Shown: positions 11,167 through 18,381 of the stretch, one piece after another
Layout of the letters: every line of letters starts with the position of its first letter
How positions within the stretch are numbered: the first letter of the stretch is position 1
Assembly (NCBI RefSeq): GCF_003182475.1
Contig: NZ_QGTS01000009.1
Span: 62,001-126,000, forward strand
From: Mangrovibacter plantisponsor
GTDB lineage: Bacteria > Pseudomonadota > Gammaproteobacteria > Enterobacterales > Enterobacteriaceae
Length of the DNA: 64,000 nucleotides
Direction: 5' to 3'
Translations under genes and position numbers: made by a program
The notes under the pieces: generated by a model
What the model was told of the DNA's origin: nothing
The model's input: the letters and a program-made list of their open reading frames with translations, nothing else
Database searches by the model: none

Positions 11167-11186
11167 ACCTGAATGGATATCCAGTG
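11167..11186. promoter_or_regulatory. LexA (SOS) box between uvrA and ssb
   Basis: ACCTGAATGGATATCCAGTG differs at three of 20 positions from the reverse complement of the known E. coli uvrA/ssb SOS box and keeps the CTG-N10-CAG core. It lies in the divergent region 11054-11312 and would repress both genes, uvrA most strongly. Confidence 0.85.
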
Positions 11187-11312
11187 TTTCTATGTAAAGC
11201 ATGTAACGTACAACGATACCCTGGAAGCATTATCGCAACTATAATCTGCTTAACTGGCGTGTTAGAATGCCGCGTTTAAACTATCGCTAACCGTTTTTCA
11301 GGAGAGACTATC

Positions 11313-11861
11313 ATGGCCAGCAGAGGCGTAAACAAGGTGATTCTCGTCGGTAACCTGGGCCAGGACCCGGAAGTACGCTATATGCCAAATGGTGGCGCAG
11401 TAGCCAACATTACGCTGGCTACTTCCGAATCCTGGCGTGACAAGCAGACCGGTGAAATGAAAGAGCAGACTGAATGGCACCGTGTTGTGTTGTTCGGCAA
11501 GCTGGCTGAGGTCGCAGGTGAATATCTGCGTAAAGGTTCACAGGTTTATATTGAAGGCCAGTTGCGCACCCGTAAATGGCAGGATCAGGGTGGCCAGGAA
11601 CGTTACACGACTGAAATCGTGGTTAACGTTGGCGGCACCATGCAAATGCTGGGTGGTCGTCAGGGTGGCCAGGGTGGTGCACCAATGGGTGGCAACCAGG
11701 GTAACCAGGGCGGGCAGAGTGGCTGGGGTCAGCCGCAGCAGCCGCAAGGCAATAACGCTGCATTCAGTGGCGGCGCGCAGTCTCGCCCGCAACAGGCTCC
11801 GAGCGCACCAGCACCGTCTAACGAACCGCCAATGGATTTCGACGACGATATTCCGTTCTGA
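11313..11861 (+). CDS. ssb: Single-stranded DNA-binding protein
   Basis: Homotetrameric ssDNA-binding protein for replication, repair and recombination, 182 residues (178 in E. coli). The OB fold covers about residues 1-112 ([27 protein letters not shown] begins it; the conserved [12 protein letters not shown] follows). A Gly/Gln/Pro-rich linker of about 60 residues then leads to the acidic tip [10 protein letters not shown] that docks partner proteins. A GGAGA site precedes the ATG. A clear terminator follows, and it marks the end of the conserved block before the accessory DNA. Confidence 0.98.
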   Translation: MASRGVNKVILVGNLGQDPEVRYMPNGGAVANITLATSESWRDKQTGEMKEQTEWHRVVLFGKLAEVAGEYLRKGSQVYIEGQLRTRKWQDQGGQERYTTEIVVNVGGTMQMLGGRQGGQGGAPMGGNQGNQGGQSGWGQPQQPQGNNAAFSGGAQSRPQQAPSAPAPSNEPPMDFDDDIPF

Positions 11862-11901
11862 AGATGACCTTAGAGTTATCTGTAAAGACTGTAAACATAG
11901 G

Positions 11902-11928
11902 CCCCTGTTAATTCAGGGGTTTTTATTT
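11902..11928 (+). terminator. Terminator after ssb
   Basis: Stem CCCCTG / CAGGGG with a six-base loop and a TTTTTATTT tail, 40 bp past the ssb stop. Accessory DNA begins just after it. Confidence 0.85.
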
Positions 11929-12018
11929 CTGGCACTGGAAAAAGTGTCTTGTATAAATTGGTGATTTTTCACATATAGTGTACCTTGTAATCGTGTAATT
12001 TTTATGGGGTGTGAGTGC

Positions 12019-12282
12019 ATGGAAAAGAACTACAGAGTTACAACATTTGTCATGGATAGTGGTGAGCGCTATTGCATGGTAGTGGATCGTGCTTCTGGCC
12101 TTCCCATGTATTACCCAACTTTGTTTTTAACAACCTAAATCCGTAATAGAGGCTATGCCTTCTCAACGACGCTAGCTGCTGCTAACAACCTGGTCTTGTT
12201 GTTACGCTTTCTAGATAGTCGTGGCATTAACCTTGAACAACGGTTATTGACCAAAGATTTCTTCAAGCCACATGAGATGGAC
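12019..12282 (+). pseudogene. Integrase (tyrosine recombinase) N-terminal remnant
   Basis: From the ATG at 12019 the frame encodes MEKNYRVTTFVMDSGERYC..., a TAA at 12136, then without a frame change IRNRGYAFSTTLAAANNL, VLLLRFLDSRGINLEQRLL and TKDFFKPHEMD. This looks like the core-binding N-terminus of a site-specific tyrosine recombinase (phage-integrase type), an identification by memory of the family pattern. The catalytic C-terminal half is absent: sequence after about 12282 no longer fits and runs into hsdS-like DNA. Too short for a functional gene and interrupted by a stop, it is a remnant marking the left edge of the island. Confidence 0.55.
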
Positions 12283-12320
12283 GTCAGCGCAAGCAAGGCA
12301 GGATGCCATCAAAGGCGCTC

Positions 12321-12878
12321 TCCAACCCCTGGCTGGATGATGAGTTGACCGCTACAGGCGAAAAAGGTAAAGAAATTAGCCATGTGCCCATGTCATAACT
12401 ATCCGAATCAGCGATGACGGCGAATACAGCTGATTTTGAGCAGCGTACCAAACACACCAACGTGAAATTTAAGAAGAATGACGTCTTGTTAGCACGGATT
12501 CCCCCTTGTTTGGATAACGGAAAAACAGGTTATGCTTATTTCCTTTCTGAAGATGAAGTGGCTTGTGGTTCTACAGAGTTCATCGTATTGAGAGGAAGGC
12601 GAGTACCTTCTGAATTTTACTGTTTAGCTTGTTCGTATCCGTTTAGAGTGAATGCTATCAAAAACATGACTGGTTCGTCTGGTCGCCAGAAAGTACAGCA
12701 TTCCTGTCTTGATAAGTATGCTGTTCCCTTGCCTCCAAATAGTATTTTGGATGAGTTTGTACAGGTAGTTCAGAATAACTTCGATCAGATTCGAAATCTA
12801 ATGTCACAGAATGCCAGTCTCGCTAAGGCCCGCGACCTGCTACTACCCAAACTAATAAGCGGCGAGCTAACCGTGTAA
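12321..12878 (+). pseudogene. hsdS: Type I restriction specificity subunit HsdS, 3' remnant
   Basis: The frame reads SNPWLDDELTATGEKGKEI, SHVPMS, then a TAA at 12396, then LSESAM and an open run of 154 residues from the ATG at 12414. It shows target-recognition-domain features of HsdS: HTNVKFKKNDVLLARIPPCL, then GSTEFIVLRGR and MTGSSGRQKVQ, and the typical C-terminal helix and tail SLAKARDLLLPKLISGELTV. The first recognition domain and hsdM are missing, so DNA specificity cannot be formed. The open part could still be translated but is best called a remnant. The stop lies 14 bp before the recQ-like gene. Confidence 0.75.
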
Positions 12879-12892
12879 ATTAAGGAGTGATC

Positions 12893-14992
12893 ATGAACCG
12901 TGCCCAAGCCCAACAATTACTTCAAACAGCACTGGCTAATCCCGCCGCCGAATTCCGTGATGGCCAGTGGGAAGCGATTGATGCCTTGGTGAATCATCGG
13001 CAGAAGTTATTAGTGGTGCAGCGCACCGGTTGGGGTAAAAGCTCGGTTTACTTTATCAGCACAAAAATCTTCCGTGATCGCGGCATGGGGCCGACTATTA
13101 TTGTCTCGCCCTTGTTGGCCTTGATGCGTAACCAGATTGAATCGGCGCAGCGTTTGGGCATTGTTGCGGAGACCATGAACTCCGCCAATCAAAACGACTG
13201 GCAGGCGGTGACGCAGCAGATTTTGAATAATCAAGTCGACTGTTTACTGATTTCCCCTGAGCGCCTGGCTAACGACAGCTTTATTGAAACCGTGTTGCAG
13301 CCCATTGCCGACCGCATCGCCTTGATGGTGATTGATGAGGCACACTGTATTTCTGACTGGGGCCATGACTTTCGCCCGGATTACCGCCGCATCGTGAATA
13401 TTCTTCGCCAGTTGCCTGCTAATACGCCGGTACTGGGCACTACCGCGACAGCTAATAATCGCGTAGTAGCGGACATTCAAACCCAGCTTGGCGATATCCA
13501 GATTCACCGTGGTCCGTTGACTCGTGAAAGCCTGGCGCTGCAAACCATGCTATTGCCCGATCAGGCATCCCGTTTGGCTTGGTTGGCGCAGGTGATACCC
13601 ATCTTGCCGGGTACAGGCATCGTTTACACCTTAACAGTACGAGACGCCGAACAAGTGGCTGAGTGGTTGGTTGCGAATGGCATAGATGCCAAGGCCTATC
13701 ACGGCAGTGTTGAGCATGATGGTTTTGAAAACAGCAACGCCTACCGCCAGCATCTGGAAGAGTTGCTACTCAACAACCAGTTAAAGGTATTGGTGGCCAC
13801 TACAGCGTTGGGGATGGGTTACGACAAGCCGGATTTAAGCTTTGTGATTCACTATCAAGCGCCGGGCTCTATCGTTGCTTATTACCAACAAGTGGGCCGT
13901 GCTGGGCGTGGTATTGATCATGCGGTGGGTGTGTTGATGTCGGGTGTGGAAGATCAGGATATTCACGAGTTTTTCCGCGACTCGGCTTTTCCTTCAGAGG
14001 ATCAGGTGAGTGAGATTTTGCAGGTGTTGGAGCAGAGTGATGGATTGTCACTGCGCAGCATCGAAGAACAAACTAACCTGCGCAATGGTCAGATTGAAAA
14101 AGTACTTAAGTTGCTGGGCGTGGAGAATCCGGCACCTATTATTAAAGACGGTAGCCGCTGGGTCAGAACCCCTGTTCGCTACCAGATGGATCATGCCCGA
14201 ATAGCACACTTAACCGGACAGCGTGTGCAGGAATGGCAAGAGGTTCAATCGTATCTGGATGATGCTGGCTGCAAAATGACGTTCTTGCGACGGGCGCTGG
14301 ACGATCTCGATCCTATGCCTTGCGGTAAATGTTCGTCTTGCCTGGGGCAGCCTGTTATCAATGCACCAGTTGATCCTGCTTTGGCACATAGCGCAAGCAC
14401 CTTCCTCAAGCATGCGGAAATGGTAATTGCCCCAAAAGCACAGGTGGCGGCCAATGCGTTTCTGGAATACGGCTTTCGCGGCAATCTACCCCAGCGACTT
14501 CGCGCGCAGGAAGGCCGTGTTTTATCCCGCTGGGGTGATGCTGGTTGGGGGCGAACAGTTGCCGATAATAAACATGCCGGGCGTTTCGGTGATGAATTGG
14601 TTGAAGCCATGGCAGAAATGATACATCAGCGTTGGCAGCCTGACCCTGCTCCTCAGTGGGTGTGCTGCGTGCCGTCGCGTAATCATCCTGAATTGGTACC
14701 AGATTTTGCGCGTCGCCTGGCCGCACGATTGGGGCTGCCATTTGTGGATGCGGTTAGCAAAGTCAAAGACAACCAGCCGCAAAAAGGCCAGCAAAATCGC
14801 TTCCACCAATGTCGCAATCTGGATGGGGCGTTTACTGTGATTCAGCTTTATCAGGGGCAACCGGTTTTGTTAGTGGATGACATAGTAGATTCTGGTTGGA
14901 CGCTAACTGTCGTCGCGGCACTTTTACAGCAAGCAGGCAGTGGTGTGGTCTATCCCGTCGCGCTGGCTTCATCTTCGGTGAAAGACTCATGA
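12893..14992 (+). CDS. RecQ-like ATP-dependent helicase with C-terminal phosphoribosyltransferase domain
   Basis: 699 residues. The N-terminal part is a superfamily 2 RecQ-type helicase: Q-motif-like FRDGQWEAI, Walker A TGWGKSS (about 45-51), DEAH box VIDEAHCISDWGHDFRPDYR from about 146, GTTATANN, and motif V/VI ATTALGMGYDKPD with QQVGRAGRG. A short RecQ-C-type zinc element PCGKCSSC follows. The last 190 residues carry a type I phosphoribosyltransferase (ComF-like) domain with the PRPP-loop motif LLVDDIVDSGWTLT near 659-672. The ATG at 12893 follows AAGGAG. Its stop overlaps the dprA-like start (ATGA). Domain pairing with DprA recalls the ShosT/ShosA pair; a defence role is inference. Confidence 0.88.
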   Translation: MNRAQAQQLLQTALANPAAEFRDGQWEAIDALVNHRQKLLVVQRTGWGKSSVYFISTKIFRDRGMGPTIIVSPLLALMRNQIESAQRLGIVAETMNSANQNDWQAVTQQILNNQVDCLLISPERLANDSFIETVLQPIADRIALMVIDEAHCISDWGHDFRPDYRRIVNILRQLPANTPVLGTTATANNRVVADIQTQLGDIQIHRGPLTRESLALQTMLLPDQASRLAWLAQVIPILPGTGIVYTLTVRDAEQVAEWLVANGIDAKAYHGSVEHDGFENSNAYRQHLEELLLNNQLKVLVATTALGMGYDKPDLSFVIHYQAPGSIVAYYQQVGRAGRGIDHAVGVLMSGVEDQDIHEFFRDSAFPSEDQVSEILQVLEQSDGLSLRSIEEQTNLRNGQIEKVLKLLGVENPAPIIKDGSRWVRTPVRYQMDHARIAHLTGQRVQEWQEVQSYLDDAGCKMTFLRRALDDLDPMPCGKCSSCLGQPVINAPVDPALAHSASTFLKHAEMVIAPKAQVAANAFLEYGFRGNLPQRLRAQEGRVLSRWGDAGWGRTVADNKHAGRFGDELVEAMAEMIHQRWQPDPAPQWVCCVPSRNHPELVPDFARRLAARLGLPFVDAVSKVKDNQPQKGQQNRFHQCRNLDGAFTVIQLYQGQPVLLVDDIVDSGWTLTVVAALLQQAGSGVVYPVALASSSVKDS

Positions 14993-16359
14993 ATGTATCT
15001 CACTTTTCTTCAACTGACGGCTCTTTGTCACCCACAGCGCAAGCGACCTTGCTGCTGACCAGTTATTTTTCAAAAGCCAGCAGCGAAAGCGCAAAGCCGC
15101 TGACTAATTCGGAATGGGGCCGCTTTGCCTTATGGTTAAAAGAAAAAGCCACCACGCCAGCGGACCTGTTGGTTACCGACCCGAAAGCCTTGCTGCAAGG
15201 CTGGCACGATGCACGTATCAGTGCGGAGCGCATCATTGAATTGCTGAATCGTGGTCATAGCCTCGCACTGGCTATGGAAAAATGGCAACGGGCTGGACTT
15301 TGGGTGGTGACCCGCTCTGATCCAGAATATCCAAAACGCTTAAAGCAGCGATTGAAAACAGATTCTCCGCCAGTGCTGTTTGGTTGTGGTAACAAAGCCT
15401 TGTTGAATATCGGAGGCTTGGCGGTTATTGGCTCGCGGAATGCCAGTGAGTCTGATCTGGCATTCACTGACCGAGTGGGTGTGAAAGCAGCGGCTGAGGG
15501 CATTGCTATTGTCTCTGGCGGTGCGCGCGGCGTTGATGAAACGGCGATGCTTGGTGCTATCAAACAAGGTGGCGCGGTGATTGGTGTGATGGCCGATAGC
15601 CTGCTAAAAGCGGCGACCAGCAGCAAGTGGCGCAAAGGCCTGATGGACGCTCATGCTGTGTTAGTTTCGCCTTTCTACCCCGAGGCGGGGTTCAGCGCAG
15701 GTAATGCCATGGCCCGCAACAAATACATCTATTGTCTGGCAGACAGCTCTCTGGTGATTCACTCGGGCAAAAAAGGCGGCACGCTAAACGGTGCAGAAGA
15801 AAATTTGAAAAAGGCATGGGTGCCGCTGTGGGTTAAGCAGACAACAGATAAAGATGCGGCCAATGTATATTTGGTCGCTAAAGGTGGCCGTTGGCTGGAG
15901 GCGGATACTCAAGAATTCAATATTGCGGATTTAATGAGCAATGAAGGTGGCCGTGCGAATCAGGTGAGGGAGCAAATGGGCGATCTCTTTTCCATGTCTG
16001 CACAGCCTGAGTTGTTCGCCGAGACTGAGTCTTGTCCAGAGATTGAATCTGTGCCTGAAATAAAAATTGTCGAGCCAGAGGTTGAGCGTATTGTCAACGA
16101 AAGTCAGACAAATATTGAAACTATTTCAGAGCAGACTGCCAAAAGCGAAGCCGCGCCATCAAGCCCTGTCGATTTCTATCAGTTGTTTACTTCCGAGCTT
16201 CAACGTTTGGCCGATGAGCCAGTCACTGTCGATGAATTGATTGAAAGTACTCAGCTTCATAAGTCTCAGCTAACTGAATGGCTGAAGCGTGCTGAAGAAG
16301 AAGGTTTGCTAGAAAAACTCACCCGTCCTGTACGCTACCAAGTCAAGAACAAGAAATAG
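14989..16359 (+). CDS. DprA-like (DNA-processing A) Rossmann-fold protein
   Basis: 456 residues. The DprA/Smf Rossmann core spans about residues 110-310, with LAVIGSRNASESDLAF, AIVSGGARGVDETAM and KKGGTLNGAEENLK visible. The N-terminal 90 residues are a helical region seen in this group. After the core comes an acidic, low-complexity stretch (about 340-395, rich in Glu and Ser), then a winged-helix-like end (PVTVDELIESTQLHKSQLTEWLKRAEEEGLL). Housekeeping DprA loads RecA during natural transformation; this copy is clearly a separate, accessory type. It is translationally coupled to the helicase (overlapping ATGA), implying a joint function. Confidence 0.88.
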   Translation: MNVSHFSSTDGSLSPTAQATLLLTSYFSKASSESAKPLTNSEWGRFALWLKEKATTPADLLVTDPKALLQGWHDARISAERIIELLNRGHSLALAMEKWQRAGLWVVTRSDPEYPKRLKQRLKTDSPPVLFGCGNKALLNIGGLAVIGSRNASESDLAFTDRVGVKAAAEGIAIVSGGARGVDETAMLGAIKQGGAVIGVMADSLLKAATSSKWRKGLMDAHAVLVSPFYPEAGFSAGNAMARNKYIYCLADSSLVIHSGKKGGTLNGAEENLKKAWVPLWVKQTTDKDAANVYLVAKGGRWLEADTQEFNIADLMSNEGGRANQVREQMGDLFSMSAQPELFAETESCPEIESVPEIKIVEPEVERIVNESQTNIETISEQTAKSEAAPSSPVDFYQLFTSELQRLADEPVTVDELIESTQLHKSQLTEWLKRAEEEGLLEKLTRPVRYQVKNKK

Positions 16360-16371
16360 AAGGATTTGCTC

Positions 16372-16414
16372 ATGGCCATGACGGAAGAAACCCTGGTTCA
16401 GAAAGTCACTGCAG
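16372..16414 (+). pseudogene. hsdR: Type I restriction subunit HsdR, N-terminal scrap cut by IS
   Basis: Twelve bases after the dprA-like stop, an ATG with an upstream AAGGA encodes MAMTEETLVQKVTA, which resembles the start of type I HsdR proteins (consensus about T-E-x-x-L-V-Q-K-x-T-A-x-Y-L). The IS911-type left end begins at 16415 and destroys the rest. Fourteen codons are too few to be certain, but the remnant hsdS upstream supports the call. Confidence 0.5.
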
Positions 16415-16486
16415 TGAAGTGGTTTACTGAATTTGGCCACCTGAACAGAGGTGATATGCTCACCTCAGAACAACACAGGTGCCATA

Positions 16487-16785
16487 ATGAAAAAAAAATT
16501 TCAGCGCAGAGTTTAAACGCGAATCCGCTCAACTGGTCGTTGACCAGAACTATACCGTGGCAGATGCAGCCAGCGCTATGGATGTCGGCCTTTCCACAAT
16601 GATGCGATGGGTGAAACAATTACGTGATGAGCGGCAGGGAAAAACACCAAAAGCCTCCCCATTACCCCGGAACAAATTGAAATTCGTGAGCTCAGGAAAA
16701 AGCTACAACGTATTGAAATAGAAAATGAAATATTAAAAAAGCTACCGCGCTCTTGATGTCAGACTCCCTGAACAGTTCTCGATAA
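16487..16785 (+). pseudogene. insN: IS911-type OrfA, frameshifted
   Basis: In IS911 this frame encodes an HTH protein beginning [20 protein letters not shown]. Here two bases are lost in the A run after the start codon (16490-16498), one base is lost in a C run near 16660 (GCCTCCCCATTACC) and one at the slippery A6G site near 16740. All conserved segments ([36 protein letters not shown]) can still be read by changing frame. Several lesions show that this copy is old. Confidence 0.8.
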
Positions 16786-17648
16786 TCGGGAGACTCAGGG
16801 CGCGTTATCCTGTGACCACTCTCTGCCATGTGTTCGGGGTTCATCGCAGCAGCTACAAATACTGGAAAAACCGTCCTGAAAAGCCAGACGGCAGACGGGC
16901 TGTATTACGCAGTCAGGTACTTGAACTGCATGGCATCAGCCACGGCTCTGCCGGAGCAAGAAGCATCTCCACAATGGCAACCCAGAGAGGCTACCAGATG
17001 GGGCGCTGGCTTGCTGGCAGACTCATGAAAGAGCTGGGGCTGGTCAGTTGCCAGCAGCCGACTCACCGGTATAAGCGTGACGGTCATGAGCACGTTGCTA
17101 TCCCGAATCATCTTGAGCGACAGTTCGCCGTAACGAAACCAAATCAGGTGCGGTGATGTGACCTATATCTGGACGGGTAAGCGCTGGGCGTACTTTGCCA
17201 TTGTTGTCGACCTGTTCGCAAGAAAACCAGTGGGCTGGGCCATGTCGCTCGCGCCGGACAGCAGGCTCACCATGAAAGCACTGGAAATGGCATGGGAAAT
17301 CCGTGGTAAGCCAGTCGGGGTGATGTTCCACAGCGATCAAGTCAGTCATTATACGAGCAGGCTGTTCCGGCAGCTGCTGTGGCGATACCGGCTCAGGCAG
17401 AGTATGAGTCGGCGTGGAAACTGCTGAGCGTCAACAGTCCGATGGAGCGCTTCTTCAGGCGTCTGAAGAACGAATGGGTACCGGCGACGGGCTATGTAAG
17501 CTTCAGCGATGCAGCTCACGCAATAACGGACTATATCGTTAGATATTACAGCGCTCTAAGACCGCACGAATATAATGGTGGGTTACCACCAAACGAATCA
17601 GAAAACCGATACTGGAAAAACTCTAACGCGGTGGCCAGTTTTTGTTGA
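16784..17648 (+). pseudogene. insO: IS911-type OrfB transposase, frameshifted
   Basis: The DDE (rve) integrase of IS911. Recognisable pieces in order are [20 protein letters not shown], the segment ending [15 protein letters not shown], then after a frameshift near 17150 the DVTYIWTGKRW-type block with the first catalytic aspartate, MFHSDQVSHYTSRLF (second aspartate; the usual Gly is Val), and after another lesion near 17425 (GNC followed by TGA) SPMERFFRRLKNEW with the catalytic glutamate. It ends YWKNSNAVASFC. At least two frame breaks make it inactive. Confidence 0.82.
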
Positions 17649-17656
17649 CCACTTCG

Positions 17657-17770
17657 GTTGATATTACTTCTTCTCCATTGCGGGGGGAACATACTGCAAC
17701 GGTATTACATGACCTGGGTTACAGTGAGCCGAAATTAATTTATTGCGTGAAAAACATGTCATCTGAATGA
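17657..17770 (+). pseudogene. Possible CaiB/BaiF-type CoA-transferase C-terminal fragment
   Basis: Directly after the IS right end an open frame reads VDITSSPLRGEHTATVLHD then LGYSEPKLIYCVKNMSSE and stops at 17770. The pattern P-x-R-G-E-H-T-x-x-V-L-x-x-L-G-Y-S is typical of the C-terminus of class III CoA transferases. Everything before it is missing, consistent with a deletion starting at the IS. Assignment rests on about 20 residues. Confidence 0.45.
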
Positions 17771-18381
17771 TTTTTACCAAAAGTCAGTTTTTACGGCTGC
17801 TGAGCCTGGAGTATTGATTATTATATTTTTTATGTTGAGTAGTCTTCCTCTCTTCTCATTATAATAAAGTACCTCAGTAGTATAAGTACGTGGCTTTGAT
17901 ACTCCGGATGGGAACATTCGGAGTTTTTTTATTCAGAACCCACCTGTACTCCTTCTCATTTTTAGCCACCCAGGTTTTAACACTGTTGGTGAATACGGGC
18001 ACGGTGGTTTTTGTGCCTCGCTGTAACGCTTTTGAAAGTACCGGGCATTTGCCCTGAACAGCCCTGAAGATGATAACCTGGCGGTACTCATGTGTTCGCA
18101 AGATACGGTGTGATACATGTTGATTCACAACAAAAACCATTGTAACCGATTTCAAAAACTCCAGAAAACCATGCTGTTTAGTTATGTCAATGTAACTTAA
18201 CTAAAACTTCGTGTTTACATCTTCTATTTGTAACCATTTGATTTTTATTTGTTTTAATGTTTTTTATTTTTACATAATGAAATTAAAGTTAAAACATGTG
18301 AGATAACAGACATTATTCATTAGTGGTAGCGATTACACTCCTGCTATCAAACAGCTTTTGGGTGAAGGATAGGAGTGGCAG
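17771..18381. other. Gene-poor stretch upstream of sglT
   Basis: No convincing gene was found. It contains an orphan terminator-like hairpin (17901-17930). The last 230 bp are very AT-rich and must hold the sglT promoter. A weak CRP-like half site TGTGA-N6-AGACA is at 18297-18312. A 93-codon frame on the minus strand (17874-18155) runs through the terminator and has no recognisable features. Confidence 0.5.
17901..17931 (+). terminator. Orphan rho-independent terminator
   Basis: Stem ACTCCG / CGGAGT with a 12-base interior (which can add a TG/CA pair) followed by TTTTTTTA. No gene ends just upstream, except the short CoA-transferase scrap at 17770, so it may belong to the deleted operon or to a small transcript starting in 17771-17900. 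Confidence 0.6.

Larger units (their letters stand above)
16415..17656 (+). mobile_element. IS911-type (IS3 family) insertion sequence, decayed
   Basis: The left end TGAAGTGGTTTACTGAATTT and the right end (reverse complement CGAAGTGGTCAACAAAAACT) are imperfect inverted repeats. Length is about 1.24 kb against 1.25 kb for IS911. Both reading frames match IS911 OrfA and OrfB but carry several frameshifts. No 3-bp target duplication is visible (CAG on the left, GTT on the right), and the flanks belong to different genes, so a deletion next to the element is likely. It cannot transpose on its own. Confidence 0.85.

Noticed and set aside
14989..16359. Housekeeping dprA (smf)
   Set aside because: The chromosomal smf gene of enterobacteria lies near fmt-def, and this protein differs in its acidic linker, longer N-terminus and operon partner.
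17874..18155. 93-codon minus-strand frame upstream of sglT
   Set aside because: It spans the orphan terminator, overlaps a second frame of equal quality and shows no known motif.
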